A stretch of 64,000 bases of DNA. It comes from Lachnospiraceae bacterium UBA7060 (GTDB lineage: Bacteria > Bacillota > Clostridia > Lachnospirales > Lachnospiraceae). Made by a program: the position numbers and the translations under genes. Each line of letters begins with the position of its first letter. The first letter of the stretch is position 1. Below the pieces are notes generated by a model that was not told the origin of the DNA, searched no databases, and was given only the letters and a program-made list of their open reading frames with translations. Below, in pieces: positions 8,139 through 18,074 of the stretch. The stretch spans positions 21,712-85,711 of the forward strand of contig DLAA01000132.1 of the NCBI GenBank assembly GCA_002493835.1. The letters run 5' to 3'.

Positions 8139-10187
8139 ATGCAGAAGCAGAAATTGAAGATTGGAGATATTTTTGTTACATTATATGTGCTGGCAGCTTT
8201 TATCATGCTGATTGTGCCGATTAAATCCGAGCTTTTGGATGTGCTTTTGGCTTGTAATATCGCGGTCGCCTTTACTATTATGTTTGGCTGTATGTTTGCC
8301 AACGAAGTATTGCAGATGTCCTTCTATCCGACGATTCTGCTCTTTACGACTATTTTTAGAATTGCGCTTAACGTTTCCTCCACCAGGTTGATTCTCTCGG
8401 AAGGAGATGCGGGAAATGTGGTGCAGACTTTCGGCGGATACGTTGGCGGCGGTAATCTTGTCATCGGTGTTTTGGTATTTATTATTTTGATTATCGTTCA
8501 GTTTATGATTATCAACAAAGGTTCTGAGCGTGTGGCTGAGGTAACTGCAAGATTTACGCTGGATGCTATGCCTGGTAAGCAGATGGCTATTGACGCTGAC
8601 TTGAATACCGGAGCCATAACGGATGAGGAGGCAAAGAGACGCAGGGATAAAATTCAGGAGGAGTCTACCTTTTTCGGTTCTATGGATGGTGCCGTGAAGT
8701 ATGTTAAGGGAGACGCCACCGCAGGTTTGATTATTACTTTTATCAATATTGTGGGTGGTATTGCTTTCGGTGTGGTACAGCAGGGGCTGGAGATTGGTGA
8801 GGCGCTCAGTAAATATACAATTTTGACGATCGGTGACGGTCTGGTGAGTCAGATTCCTTCTCTTTTGATCTCTCTTGCTACAGGTATTCTGGTCACTAAG
8901 GGTTCCAAGGAAGCGGATTTCGGTACAGTGTTGATCAGTCAGCTTTTTGGTGCTCCTAAAGTAATGTATTTGGTGGGGGCGGTTTTGGCTTTTCTCGGAA
9001 TTGTTACCCCTCTTAACGCAGTGGTGTTTGTAGGTCTTGGTTTGATTTTTGTTGTGGTTGGCAGGGTGATGGCCGGTACCATAGAGACAGCGGAGATTGA
9101 ACATGAGGCTGATGAGGAGGAAGCGGCCGCAGAGGAGATCAGGCAGCCGGAAAACGTCACCTCTCTCCTACAGGTGGATCCTATCGAACTGGAATTCGGT
9201 TACGGCATCATTCCATTAGCGGATGTTAACCAGGGCGGGGATCTTTTGGACCGCGTGGTTATGATCAGAAGACAGATCGCTCTGGAACTTGGTACGGTGG
9301 TGCCGATTATTCGTCTTCGTGATAACATACAGTTGAATCCAAACCAATATATTATTAAGATAAAAGGGGTACAAGTCAGCGAGGGTGAGATTTTGTTCGA
9401 TCACTATATGGCCATGAATCCTGGCTATGTGGAGGAGGAGATCACTGGTATTCCAACTTTTGAACCGTCCTTCCACCTTCCTGCCATTTGGATTACAGAA
9501 GGCCAGAGAGAGCGTGCGGAGAGTATGGGTTATACGGTGGTAGACCCGCCTTCTATTATTGCAACACATTTGACGGAGATCATCAGGCAGTATATTTCAG
9601 AGCTTCTCACCAGGCAGGATGTACAGAGCCTCGTGGATAACTTAAAGGAGACCAATCCATCTCTTGTGGAGGAGCTTTATCCAAAGCTTCTGGGACTTGG
9701 TGAAATTCAGAAAGTATTGCAGAATCTTCTGAAAGAGGGCATATCTATCAGAGATCTGCTTACTATATTTGAGACATTGGCGGATTATGCCACTACCACC
9801 AGAGATACCGATATTCTGACGGAATACGTCAGACAAAGCTTAAAGCGTGCAATCTCCGGCAAGTTTTTCCCGGCTAATGAGACCACCAGTGTTGTAACCT
9901 TGGATCCGAAGCTGGAACAGGAGATTATGGCCAGCGTTAAGCAGACGGAGCAAGGGGCATATTTGACGCTGGATCCGGCGAAGACTAAGAGTATTATGGA
10001 TTCTCTTAGCATTGAGGTCAAGAAATTAGAAGACCTTGGCAAGATACCGCTTGTAATTACATCTCCTATTGTGCGGGCTTATTTTAAGAAGCTGACAGAG
10101 GATTACTATAAGGATCTGGTTGTTGTGTCTTACAATGAGGTGGAGTCTACCGTTGAATTACAGTCAGTTGGGATGGTGACAGCATAA
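8139..10187 (+). CDS. flhA: Flagellar export protein FlhA
   Basis: FlhA is the large export-gate protein whose cytoplasmic ring receives chaperone-substrate complexes. The 682-residue protein has an N-terminal multi-pass membrane domain (about residues 1-310) with the family motif KGSERVAEVTARFTLDAMPG, and a C-terminal cytoplasmic domain from about 330 on. AGGAGG at 8125-8130 fits the ATG at 8139. A 73-base gap separates it from flhB, one of the larger gaps in the operon, but I see no convincing promoter there. Its last base is the first base of flhF. Confidence 0.97.
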   Translation: MQKQKLKIGDIFVTLYVLAAFIMLIVPIKSELLDVLLACNIAVAFTIMFGCMFANEVLQMSFYPTILLFTTIFRIALNVSSTRLILSEGDAGNVVQTFGGYVGGGNLVIGVLVFIILIIVQFMIINKGSERVAEVTARFTLDAMPGKQMAIDADLNTGAITDEEAKRRRDKIQEESTFFGSMDGAVKYVKGDATAGLIITFINIVGGIAFGVVQQGLEIGEALSKYTILTIGDGLVSQIPSLLISLATGILVTKGSKEADFGTVLISQLFGAPKVMYLVGAVLAFLGIVTPLNAVVFVGLGLIFVVVGRVMAGTIETAEIEHEADEEEAAAEEIRQPENVTSLLQVDPIELEFGYGIIPLADVNQGGDLLDRVVMIRRQIALELGTVVPIIRLRDNIQLNPNQYIIKIKGVQVSEGEILFDHYMAMNPGYVEEEITGIPTFEPSFHLPAIWITEGQRERAESMGYTVVDPPSIIATHLTEIIRQYISELLTRQDVQSLVDNLKETNPSLVEELYPKLLGLGEIQKVLQNLLKEGISIRDLLTIFETLADYATTTRDTDILTEYVRQSLKRAISGKFFPANETTSVVTLDPKLEQEIMASVKQTEQGAYLTLDPAKTKSIMDSLSIEVKKLEDLGKIPLVITSPIVRAYFKKLTEDYYKDLVVVSYNEVESTVELQSVGMVTA

Positions 10188-11419
10188 TGATAATCAAAAA
10201 ATTTACCGCAAAAACTGAGAAAGAAGCGATTGAAAGCGCCAGGGACGAGCTGGGGGAAGGCGTTGTTGTGATGAATGTCAAGCCCGTGAAAAACAGGGGC
10301 TTTTTCGCATTTTTAAAATCCCCCATGGTAGAGGTTACGGTGGCTTTGGAGGAGGAGAGCGAAAAATATACTGCGGCGGTATCTGCCATCAACAGTGTGA
10401 TTGCGTCAAGCCAGATGAAGGAGGAGGAACAGGTAAAAGAAACGCCTGTAACGGAAAACGCAGGAAAGAAGGATTCGAACAGTGCTATAGAAGAGAAGCT
10501 GGATAGTCTGCAGTCTCTTTTAGAGCAGCAGCTGCAAAAGCCTGATGAGGAGAGAGAAGAGAAGGAGAAAGAAAAAGAGAAAGAGAAAGAGGTTCCTCAG
10601 GAAGAGAAGGCAGAGGAGACTGAGACTGACAAATTTATGCGTCTATTGCATGATACCATGCTGGATAACGAGGTGGATGAAAAGTATGCTCAGGAGATCA
10701 TTGATGAAATTGAGCTGGTAAATAAGCCAAATATTCCCTTTGACTATGCGCTCGCAAATATCTATCAAAAGATGATACTTAAATTTGGTAAGCCTGCCGG
10801 CATTGAGCCGGCCGCAAATGGGATCAAGCTTGTGTTTTTTATCGGGCCTACGGGAGTGGGAAAGACTACCACGATTGCCAAGATTGCTTCGAAGTTTCGT
10901 GTGGATGAGAAAAAGAAAGTGGCGCTTCTCACAGCGGACACCTACCGTATTGCAGCAGCAGAGCAGCTTCGAACTTACGCGAATATTTTGGAGGTGCCTT
11001 TCCGTGTAATTTATACGGTGGAGGAGATAGGAAAGGCTTTAGAGGATTTTAGAGGTTATGACTATATAATGATCGATACAGCGGGGCATTCCCATCAGAA
11101 TAGTACGCAAAAAGATAACATGCGTAATATTATACATGCCGTGGATGACAAAGTAGAGAAGGAGGTTCATCTTGTTTTAAGTGCAACAACAAAATACCGG
11201 GATCTGATTAGTATTGCGGATTCCTACAGAGAGATGGCAGATTATAAGCTTATTTTTACGAAACTGGATGAGACGACGACGTTGGGAAATCTGTTGAATC
11301 TGCGCCTCTATACAGGAGCTTCGCTGTCCTATGTGACCTGCGGGCAGAATGTGCCGGACGACATTGAGGATTTTAATCCGCAAAAGACAGTTAAGAGATT
11401 GCTCGGGGGAAAGAACTAA
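10187..11419 (+). CDS. flhF: Flagellar GTPase FlhF
   Basis: FlhF is an SRP-type GTPase that helps set flagellar position and number. The N-terminal B domain (residues 1-70) is followed by a charged linker (about 75-150) with an alternating Glu/Lys run, and then the NG domain. The P-loop GPTGVGKTT occupies residues 220-228; DTAGHSHQN and TKLDETTTLGNLL match the later G motifs. The start overlaps the flhA stop by one base. The ATPase partner FlhG follows 21 bases downstream. Confidence 0.96.
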   Translation: MIIKKFTAKTEKEAIESARDELGEGVVVMNVKPVKNRGFFAFLKSPMVEVTVALEEESEKYTAAVSAINSVIASSQMKEEEQVKETPVTENAGKKDSNSAIEEKLDSLQSLLEQQLQKPDEEREEKEKEKEKEKEVPQEEKAEETETDKFMRLLHDTMLDNEVDEKYAQEIIDEIELVNKPNIPFDYALANIYQKMILKFGKPAGIEPAANGIKLVFFIGPTGVGKTTTIAKIASKFRVDEKKKVALLTADTYRIAAAEQLRTYANILEVPFRVIYTVEEIGKALEDFRGYDYIMIDTAGHSHQNSTQKDNMRNIIHAVDDKVEKEVHLVLSATTKYRDLISIADSYREMADYKLIFTKLDETTTLGNLLNLRLYTGASLSYVTCGQNVPDDIEDFNPQKTVKRLLGGKN

Positions 11420-11440
11420 GGATTAAGAAGGAGGCCTAAT

Positions 11441-12316
11441 GTGGATCAGGCTGAACAATTGAGAAGGATAATTAAGGGAAGCGCTCCGCAGAGGCGACCT
11501 CTCGCCAGAGTTATCACTGTTACAAGCGGCAAGGGGGGAGTTGGAAAGTCAAACACAGCGATCAATCTCGCTATACAATTTCGCAGAATGGGACAGAAGG
11601 TCATTATTTTAGATGCGGATTTCGGACTTGCCAATATAGAGATCATGTTCGGGGCAGTGCCTAAACATAACTTATGTGATTTAATATATCAAAGAATGGG
11701 TATTAAAGATATCATCACCTGGGGTCCCATGGAAGTTGGTTTTATATCTGGCGGTTCCGGGATTTCGGGCATGTCCAATCTGAATCGAGATGAACTGAGC
11801 TATATCGTAGAAAGTCTGTCAGAGCTTGATGAGATAGCTGATACCATTATTGTGGATACCAGTGCGGGAATTGCTGATGCGGTGTTGGAGTTTCTGGTTG
11901 CCAGCGGAGAGATTCTACTTGTAACGACACCGGAACCTACTTCCATTACCGATTCCTATTCGCTTTTGAAAGCGCTGGGCCGGAACCCTCATTTTCGGCC
12001 GGAGATGACACAGATACGTGTAATTGCTAATAAAGTGTCGGATGCGAACGAGGCACGTGCGTTATATGCAAAACTGGAGACCGTGGTAAATAAGTATCTT
12101 AAAGTGCCGATTTCTTATTTGGGGATGATTCCTCAGGATCCTCAGCTGGCAAGGGCTGTTATGCAGCAGATGCCGGTATCTTTGGATAATCCGAAAGCCC
12201 GGGCTGCTGTGGCTTATGAGATTTTGGCGGCGAAGCTGACGAATAGAGAACTGAACAAAACGATTCCGAGGCGTGGTATGGCGGAATTCTTTTCTTATAT
12301 TATGTCAAAAAAATAG
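11441..12316 (+). CDS. flhG: MinD-like ATPase FlhG (YlxH/FleN)
   Basis: FlhG is a MinD-family ATPase that stimulates FlhF and limits flagellar number. The 291-residue protein has a deviant Walker A, GKGGVGKS, at residues 30-37, and a following DADFGLANIEIMFG. The N-terminal peptide DQAEQLRRIIKG is the conserved segment that activates the FlhF GTPase. It starts with GTG after an AAGGAGG at 11428-11434. At the C-terminus there is a basic amphipathic stretch that could bind membrane. Confidence 0.95.
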   Translation: MDQAEQLRRIIKGSAPQRRPLARVITVTSGKGGVGKSNTAINLAIQFRRMGQKVIILDADFGLANIEIMFGAVPKHNLCDLIYQRMGIKDIITWGPMEVGFISGGSGISGMSNLNRDELSYIVESLSELDEIADTIIVDTSAGIADAVLEFLVASGEILLVTTPEPTSITDSYSLLKALGRNPHFRPEMTQIRVIANKVSDANEARALYAKLETVVNKYLKVPISYLGMIPQDPQLARAVMQQMPVSLDNPKARAAVAYEILAAKLTNRELNKTIPRRGMAEFFSYIMSKK

Positions 12317-12356
12317 AAGGCTGTGAAGCTGACGCGGGATGAAAGAGGGAAAACAT

Positions 12357-13082
12357 ATGGCGGAATTATTGTCAAAATATGTGGCAGCTGACAGTGAGGT
12401 GGAGCTGCGGGCGATAGAGAAGGATCATGAGCAGACGAAGGATAAAGTGACTAGATCCCATCGGAGCAGAGTACTTCACATTCTTTCGGAGAATCGGCTT
12501 GAGATTGCCATGCCGATTGAGAACGGGAAGCTGATTCTTCTGCCGGTGAATGGCAGATATGATATGTATTTTTACGGAGATAATGTAGTTTACCAGTGTA
12601 ATGCACAGGTGGTGGATAGGTACCGCCTTAACGGCCAGTATGTACTGGTGATGGATCTGACCAGCAATCTTCGCAATTACCAGAGAAGAGAGTATTATCG
12701 GTTCAGCTGTGCGCTGGAGATGGATTCCAGGCAGATTGGTGAGGAGGAGCTCTCCATTGCAGCGCAGAAGGAACTTCTGCCTGAACTTCCACTGAAGAGC
12801 AGCGTAATTGTGGATATCAGTGGTGGCGGGCTTAGGTTTGCCGCATATTATGCCTATGAGGTGAACAGCCTGATTTTGTGTGTATATCATCTGACTGTGG
12901 AAGGAAGGGAAAAAGAATACAGGCTGGTGGGGAGAGTGCTGGCGGTGAATGAGGTGGAGAATACACCGGGTGTATATGACCACCGTGTACAATATGTCAA
13001 TGTGGACCCCCAGGATAGAGAGGAGATTATCCAGTATATTTTTGACGAGGCAAGAAAGAGTCACAAAAAGATAGATTACTGA
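12357..13082 (+). CDS. PilZ-domain flagellar brake protein (YcgR-like)
   Basis: This protein has the two-domain layout of YcgR/YpfB: an N-terminal YcgR-type domain (about residues 8-95) and a C-terminal PilZ domain. The c-di-GMP-binding signatures are visible as QRREYYR and DISGGG. Such proteins slow the flagellar motor when c-di-GMP is high, so its location in the motility operon fits. An ATG at 12339 would add six residues, but AGAGGGAA at 12343-12350 fits the ATG at 12357. Together with the HD-GYP gene at 47426 it suggests a c-di-GMP circuit in this organism. Confidence 0.88.
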   Translation: MAELLSKYVAADSEVELRAIEKDHEQTKDKVTRSHRSRVLHILSENRLEIAMPIENGKLILLPVNGRYDMYFYGDNVVYQCNAQVVDRYRLNGQYVLVMDLTSNLRNYQRREYYRFSCALEMDSRQIGEEELSIAAQKELLPELPLKSSVIVDISGGGLRFAAYYAYEVNSLILCVYHLTVEGREKEYRLVGRVLAVNEVENTPGVYDHRVQYVNVDPQDREEIIQYIFDEARKSHKKIDY

Positions 13083-13133
13083 TGATGAATGGAGCAGATG
13101 TTTACAAACAGAGAGGAGGTTTAGGCTAAAATT

Positions 13134-14264
13134 ATGAAAAATATACTGCTTGTTGACGACTCTGCACTCATGAGAAGGGTACTCTGTGATATAATAGAGT
13201 CAGATAAACGATTCCGAGTACAAGATCGTGCGGTGAATGGCTTGGATGCACTGAGTATGCTTAGTAGGAAAAAGTATGATGCGGTGATCCTGGATATCAA
13301 TATGCCACAGATGAATGGACTTGAGCTTTTAAGAGAACTGCAGAAACGCAGGATTTCGGCGAAGGTTATTGTGGCAAGTACAGACACCAAGGATGGCGCG
13401 AAGGTTACGCTGGATGCTTTGGAACTGGGGGCGCTTGATTTTATCCATAAGCCGACCAGTGCCTTGGATTGTCGAGACAGTGAGTTCAGGCAGCATTTTT
13501 TGCAGATTCTGGAGGCGGTGACGGAAGCAATTCCTTTGGAACAGCCGCAGAAGCCTGTTCAGAAGGAGCCCGTAAAGCCAAAATTCAGTTCTTTAAAGAG
13601 CCCCATGGTGAGAACAGCTCCTGCTCCGGAGCGTGCGGAGAAGAAGGAGCCGACACCATCCTTTGGAAAAGCGGTCTATGATTCAGGCAGCCAAATAGTG
13701 GCGCTGGCAAGTTCTACGGGAGGTCCCAAGGCTTTGCAGGCTGTGATTCCAAGACTTCCGGCAAATCTGAAAGCACCAGTAGTGATCGTGCAGCATATGC
13801 CGCCCAATTTTACGGCTTCCCTGGCGGAAAGGCTGAATTCCTTGAGTGAAATCAATGTGAAGGAGGCAGCGGAGGGAGATGTAGTTCTGCCCGGCAACGT
13901 CTATATTTCTAAAGGAGGCAAGCACCTGAATATTGTCGGCTCAGCGGGTAAGTATACGATCCATTACACCGACGAACCGAGTCGGGAAGGTGTGAAGCCA
14001 TGTGCGAATTATATGTACGAATCTCTGATGGACAGCAAATTTGATCGAATTGTATGCGTTGTTATGACAGGGATGGGAGCAGACGGTACAGTGGGAATCC
14101 AGCATCTGAAAGAAAAGAAGAAAATACATGTGATTGTCCAGGAGGCGAGTACCTGCGCGGTTTACGGGATGCCAAAAAGTGTTGTCAATGCAGGACTTGC
14201 GACCCAGACGGTGCCGCTTGACCAGATCGCCCAGGAGATCACGACGAACGTGGGGGTAAAATAA
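13134..14264 (+). CDS. cheB: Chemotaxis methylesterase/deamidase CheB
   Basis: CheB removes methyl groups from chemoreceptors for adaptation when phosphorylated by CheA. Receiver domain at residues 1-120 with acidic pair Asp8/Asp9 and phospho-acceptor Asp54 (LDINMPQMNG). A Pro/Lys-rich linker follows, then the esterase domain, whose catalytic triad is visible as Ser194 (SSTGG), His221 (QHMPP) and Asp317 (GMGADG). 376 residues, slightly long because of the linker. It precedes cheA by one base. Confidence 0.97.
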   Translation: MKNILLVDDSALMRRVLCDIIESDKRFRVQDRAVNGLDALSMLSRKKYDAVILDINMPQMNGLELLRELQKRRISAKVIVASTDTKDGAKVTLDALELGALDFIHKPTSALDCRDSEFRQHFLQILEAVTEAIPLEQPQKPVQKEPVKPKFSSLKSPMVRTAPAPERAEKKEPTPSFGKAVYDSGSQIVALASSTGGPKALQAVIPRLPANLKAPVVIVQHMPPNFTASLAERLNSLSEINVKEAAEGDVVLPGNVYISKGGKHLNIVGSAGKYTIHYTDEPSREGVKPCANYMYESLMDSKFDRIVCVVMTGMGADGTVGIQHLKEKKKIHVIVQEASTCAVYGMPKSVVNAGLATQTVPLDQIAQEITTNVGVK

Positions 14265-14265
14265 T

Positions 14266-16389
14266 ATGGATGTAAGCCAGTATCTAGAGATTTTCCTTGA
14301 TGAAACAAATGAACATCTGCAGAATCTGAACACACAGATTCTATCATTGGAGCAGGATCCGGAGAACATGGACACGATCAACGAGATCTTCCGTGCGGCC
14401 CATTCCCTGAAAGGTATGGCGGGAACCATGGGCTACAAAAGAATGCAGACTCTGACACATGATATGGAGAATGTTTTCTCGGAAGTGAGAAACGGCACCA
14501 TCAAGGTGAAGGCGGATATGATTGATGTGCTGTTTCAGTGTTTGGATGCGCTGGAGGAGTATAATACCAACATTAGGGAGAGCTCTGATGAAGGTACTAA
14601 CGATAACAATGCGCTGATTAAGCGCCTCAATGATATTATGACTGGCGGCTTTGGCAGTGGCAGCAATGCACCCGCAGCGGAATCAGCACCGGCACAGAAG
14701 GCGGAGACATCCTCCCTGCAGGGTGGGTTTGCAGGTATCAGGTTTAATGAGAGCCAGAGGAATGTGCTCAGCGAAGCTATCAAAATGGGAAAAAATGTTT
14801 ATGGACTCACTGTCAAGGTGCAGGAATCCTGTATTCTGAAAGCAGCCAGAGCTTTTTTGGTATTTAAGGCTGTTGAGGATACCAGTGAGATCATTGTCTC
14901 AGAACCGTCTTCTCAAGATATTGAGGACGAGAAGTTCGAACTGCAGTTCAGTCTGGTCATTGTCTCAGAGGCAGAGCTGAATGAAGTGCTTGCAGCGGCT
15001 AAAGCGGTATCTGAAATAGAGGATGTTACCGGCGGCGTTTTGAAGCTGGAGGATGTTACCGGTGGGGAAGCACCTGCGGAGACGCCTCAGGAGCCTGTTG
15101 TAGAAGTACCCGTACAGGAACCGGCGGCACCTGCGGAAGCACCTGTGGCAGCGGTTCCTGCAGAGGCGGCAAAGACGGCAGCACCTGTCGCAGCAGCAGC
15201 GCCTGCGGCTAAGAAGCCTGGGACGAACAAACCGGTGGTAAACAGGACGGTCAGAGTGGATATAGAGAAGCTGGATACGCTGATGAATTTGGTCAGTGAA
15301 CTTATTATTGCAAAAAATTCCCTTGTGTCAGCTTCTGCCATGTCCGGTAATTCCAGCCAGGCGGTGAATGAGCAGATTGAGTATTTGGAGAGTGTGACGA
15401 CTTCTTTGCACGAGTCGGTTATGAAAGTGCGAATGGTACCTATTGAGAGCACGGTCAACAAATTCCCGCGAATGGTCCGCGACTTACAGAAAAAGCTTGG
15501 TAAGAAGATGGAGCTTTACATGAGTGGTGAGGAGACGGAGCTGGATCGTACTGTGGTGGATCAGATTGGTGATCCGCTGATGCATCTGCTTCGAAACTCT
15601 GCAGATCATGGGCTGGAGTCTGCTGCGGTCCGTAAGGAGAGAGGAAAGCCTGAAGTTGGTTCTATTTTCCTGGATGCTTATCAGGATGGAAATAATGTTG
15701 TCATCGAGGTAAGGGATGATGGTAACGGTATCGATGTGAAATCGGTCAAGAATAAAGCAATTGAGAAGGGAATTATCACACCGGAACAGGGTGAAGCTAT
15801 GAGCGAGAAGGAGATCATCAATCTCCTATTTAATGCAGGCTTCTCAACTGCAAAAGTAGTGTCGGATGTGTCTGGCAGAGGCGTTGGCCTGGATGTGGTA
15901 AAATCCATGATCGAGTCTTTGAGCGGTGAGGTGGAAGTGAAATCCAAGCTTGGAGAGGGAAGTACATGGACGATCAGACTGCCGCTCACACTTGCAATTA
16001 TTCAGGCTCTCATGGTGGAGATCGGCGATGAGAAATACGCCATTGCTTTGGGATCCATTCAGACCATTGAGGATATTCTGCCCAGCGATGTGAAGCTGGT
16101 ACAGGCGAAGGAAGTAATTCAGCTGCGCGATCTGGTGATCCCGCTGATCCGTCTGAACGAAATACTTGATATCCCGAGCAAGAAACAGCCCGGGGATAAT
16201 TTGGTGGTGGTAGTTGTCAAGAAAGGTGATAAGCTGGCGGGGCTTGTGGTGGATGAGCTGATTGGACAGCAGGAGATCGTTATCAAGTCGCTTGGCAAGT
16301 ACATCAGTAAATGCAAGATCATCAGTGGAGCCACGGTTCTTGGCGATGGTGAAGTGGCGCTGATTCTGGATGCTAACGCACTGATCTGA
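14266..16389 (+). CDS. cheA: Chemotaxis histidine kinase CheA
   Basis: CheA autophosphorylates in response to receptor state and passes phosphate to CheY and CheB. P1 HPt domain at the N-terminus with His45 in AAHSLKGMAG; a CheY/CheB-binding region about 160-250; an Ala/Pro-rich linker (about 265-325); dimerisation domain (VDIEKLDTLMNLVSELIIAKN); the ATPase domain with N box LLRNSADHGLE, G1 DDGNGID and G2 GRGVGLDVVKS; and a C-terminal CheW-like domain. A short internal duplication, LEDVTGG after EIEDVTGG, lies at the start of the linker. 707 residues. Confidence 0.97.
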   Translation: MDVSQYLEIFLDETNEHLQNLNTQILSLEQDPENMDTINEIFRAAHSLKGMAGTMGYKRMQTLTHDMENVFSEVRNGTIKVKADMIDVLFQCLDALEEYNTNIRESSDEGTNDNNALIKRLNDIMTGGFGSGSNAPAAESAPAQKAETSSLQGGFAGIRFNESQRNVLSEAIKMGKNVYGLTVKVQESCILKAARAFLVFKAVEDTSEIIVSEPSSQDIEDEKFELQFSLVIVSEAELNEVLAAAKAVSEIEDVTGGVLKLEDVTGGEAPAETPQEPVVEVPVQEPAAPAEAPVAAVPAEAAKTAAPVAAAAPAAKKPGTNKPVVNRTVRVDIEKLDTLMNLVSELIIAKNSLVSASAMSGNSSQAVNEQIEYLESVTTSLHESVMKVRMVPIESTVNKFPRMVRDLQKKLGKKMELYMSGEETELDRTVVDQIGDPLMHLLRNSADHGLESAAVRKERGKPEVGSIFLDAYQDGNNVVIEVRDDGNGIDVKSVKNKAIEKGIITPEQGEAMSEKEIINLLFNAGFSTAKVVSDVSGRGVGLDVVKSMIESLSGEVEVKSKLGEGSTWTIRLPLTLAIIQALMVEIGDEKYAIALGSIQTIEDILPSDVKLVQAKEVIQLRDLVIPLIRLNEILDIPSKKQPGDNLVVVVVKKGDKLAGLVVDELIGQQEIVIKSLGKYISKCKIISGATVLGDGEVALILDANALI

Positions 16390-16408
16390 CGGGAAGGAGG
16401 AGAGTGAC

Positions 16409-16870
16409 ATGAATGAGGTAGAAGAATTGAGACCGGTGGGAGAGACCACACAGTTTATTGTGATAAAGCTCGGTGAGGAGCAGTATGGAATTGATATCAA
16501 GTACATAGATAATATTGTTAGAATGCAGCATATTACAAGGGTGCCCAAGGTTGATGATTATTTAAAAGGCGTGATCAATTTAAGAGGCGAAGTGATCCCT
16601 GTTATGAGTATCCGTATCAAGATGGGGTTGGAAAGGGATGTGGAGACCAAATCAAGCAGGATTATTATTTTGAAGCTGGAGCAGCAAGGGACGATCGGTG
16701 TGATTGTCGATGAGGTTAAAGAGGTTGTGACTCTGGAGAATGAACGGATTGAAAAGGTGGCTTACGATTCGAAGGATGAGAAGGCAAACTTTTTAAGCGG
16801 TGTCGGCAAGAGTGACGGCGGCTTGATTTCTTTACTAGACTTAAATGCAGTCGTTTTGGAGAGTGTATAG
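16409..16870 (+). CDS. cheW: Chemotaxis coupling protein CheW
   Basis: CheW bridges chemoreceptors and CheA. The 153-residue protein is a single CheW domain: FIVIKLGEEQYGIDIKYIDNI, ITRVPKVDDYLKGVINLRG and VIPVMSIRIKMGL are characteristic. GGAAGGAGGAG at 16391-16401 provides a strong ribosome binding site. Its operon position between cheA and cheC is typical for Clostridia. Confidence 0.96.
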   Translation: MNEVEELRPVGETTQFIVIKLGEEQYGIDIKYIDNIVRMQHITRVPKVDDYLKGVINLRGEVIPVMSIRIKMGLERDVETKSSRIIILKLEQQGTIGVIVDEVKEVVTLENERIEKVAYDSKDEKANFLSGVGKSDGGLISLLDLNAVVLESV

Positions 16871-16881
16871 GAGGTTATATA

Positions 16882-17499
16882 GTGGGCGAAATAAACCTAA
16901 ACGAAATGTCCAATGAATATTTTGACATTTTAAAAGAGTTGGGCAATATCGGCGCCGGAAACGCGACTACAGCTCTGGCACAGATGATGCAGTGCAAGGT
17001 GGATATGTCGGTTCCACGGGTGCAGCTATTGGAATTTAAAGATTTGGGTGATGCCATGGTCGGTGAGGAGACGGTTATGGCGGGTATCTATCTTGGCATC
17101 GAGGGAGACATTAAGGGAAGCATTATGTTCCTGCTTGAAAAGAGGGCGGCAAAGCATTTGGTCGGTAAGCTGATGGGGATGGAATCAGAGGGAGACGAGT
17201 TTACGGAGATGGAGTTTTCTGCGCTGAAAGAGGTGGGAAACATTATCACTGGTGCATATTTAAATTCTCTCTCCAGCATCACAAATTTGGCTATTTATCC
17301 TTCGGTACCAGATTTGACGGTGGATATGGCGGGGGCTATTTTAAGTGTGCCTGCGATTGAGTTTGCGACTCTTGGTGACAGAATGCTGATGATTCAGACA
17401 CAGTTTTTTGACGAGATGGTATTAGACGGGTATTTTATCCTGATTCCTGATCTGGATTCATATGGAAAGATGTTGGCAGCACTGGGAATTAGTGTTTAA
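16882..17499 (+). CDS. cheC: CheY-P phosphatase CheC
   Basis: CheC hydrolyses CheY-P and is stimulated by CheD. Both phosphatase motifs of the family are visible: LKELGNIGAGNATTALAQ near the N-terminus (about residues 16-33) and LKEVGNIITGAYLNSLSS in the middle. The 205-residue length matches. It starts with GTG after GGAGGTTATAT. CheC and FliY together give the cell two CheY-P phosphatases, the usual arrangement in place of CheZ. Confidence 0.95.
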   Translation: MGEINLNEMSNEYFDILKELGNIGAGNATTALAQMMQCKVDMSVPRVQLLEFKDLGDAMVGEETVMAGIYLGIEGDIKGSIMFLLEKRAAKHLVGKLMGMESEGDEFTEMEFSALKEVGNIITGAYLNSLSSITNLAIYPSVPDLTVDMAGAILSVPAIEFATLGDRMLMIQTQFFDEMVLDGYFILIPDLDSYGKMLAALGISV

Positions 17500-17554
17500 G
17501 CAATCGGCGGCAGGAATATGAATTAAGAAAGTGTAAACGGGAGAAAGCAATGTT

Positions 17555-18040
17555 ATGGGAGTAGAGATAAAAGTCGGAATGGCTGACTTGAAGGTTTGCG
17601 TCAGCCCCGATAGGGTTACCACGTTGGGGCTTGGATCTTGTGTAGGTATTGCGATTCGCGATCCAGTGACAAAGATTGGCGGTCTGGCACATATTATGCT
17701 GCCGGATTCTACTTCAATCCGCAATAATTCTAATATACCGAAATTTGCGGATACGGGGATAGAGGAGTTGGTAAGGCAGGTGACCAGAAAGGGTGCAAAC
17801 AGAAATCGTCTGGTAGCTAAGATAGCCGGTGGCGCGCAAATGTTTGGGTTCAGCAGTAATAGTGAAATGGTTCGTGTGGGTGAGAGAAATGTACAGGCAA
17901 CGAAGAAGAAGCTTGCGCAGATGAAAATTCCGATTCTGGCAGAGGATACGGGGAAAAATTTTGGAAGAACTGTTATTTTTTATCCGGAGACGGGGGATTT
18001 TGTAATTAGGGCAGTGGGTAAGGCGGAGTATAAGATTTGA
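17555..18040 (+). CDS. cheD: Chemoreceptor glutamine deamidase CheD
   Basis: CheD deamidates receptor glutamines and forms a complex with CheC. The catalytic Cys is in LGSCVGIAIRD and the catalytic His in GGLAHIMLPDS, both near the N-terminus. A later GGAQMFGFS and IGERN-like segment (VGERNVQATKKKL) complete the family pattern. 161 residues, standard length. Confidence 0.96.
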   Translation: MGVEIKVGMADLKVCVSPDRVTTLGLGSCVGIAIRDPVTKIGGLAHIMLPDSTSIRNNSNIPKFADTGIEELVRQVTRKGANRNRLVAKIAGGAQMFGFSSNSEMVRVGERNVQATKKKLAQMKIPILAEDTGKNFGRTVIFYPETGDFVIRAVGKAEYKI

Positions 18041-18074
18041 TTTAGGTGTGGAATGACGATGGAAGGATAGCAAG

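Noticed and set aside
8181..9104. 307-codon minus-strand open frame opposite flhA
   Set aside because: Shadow of the flhA membrane domain; composition is Asn/His/Thr-rich without recognisable motifs and there is no ribosome binding site.
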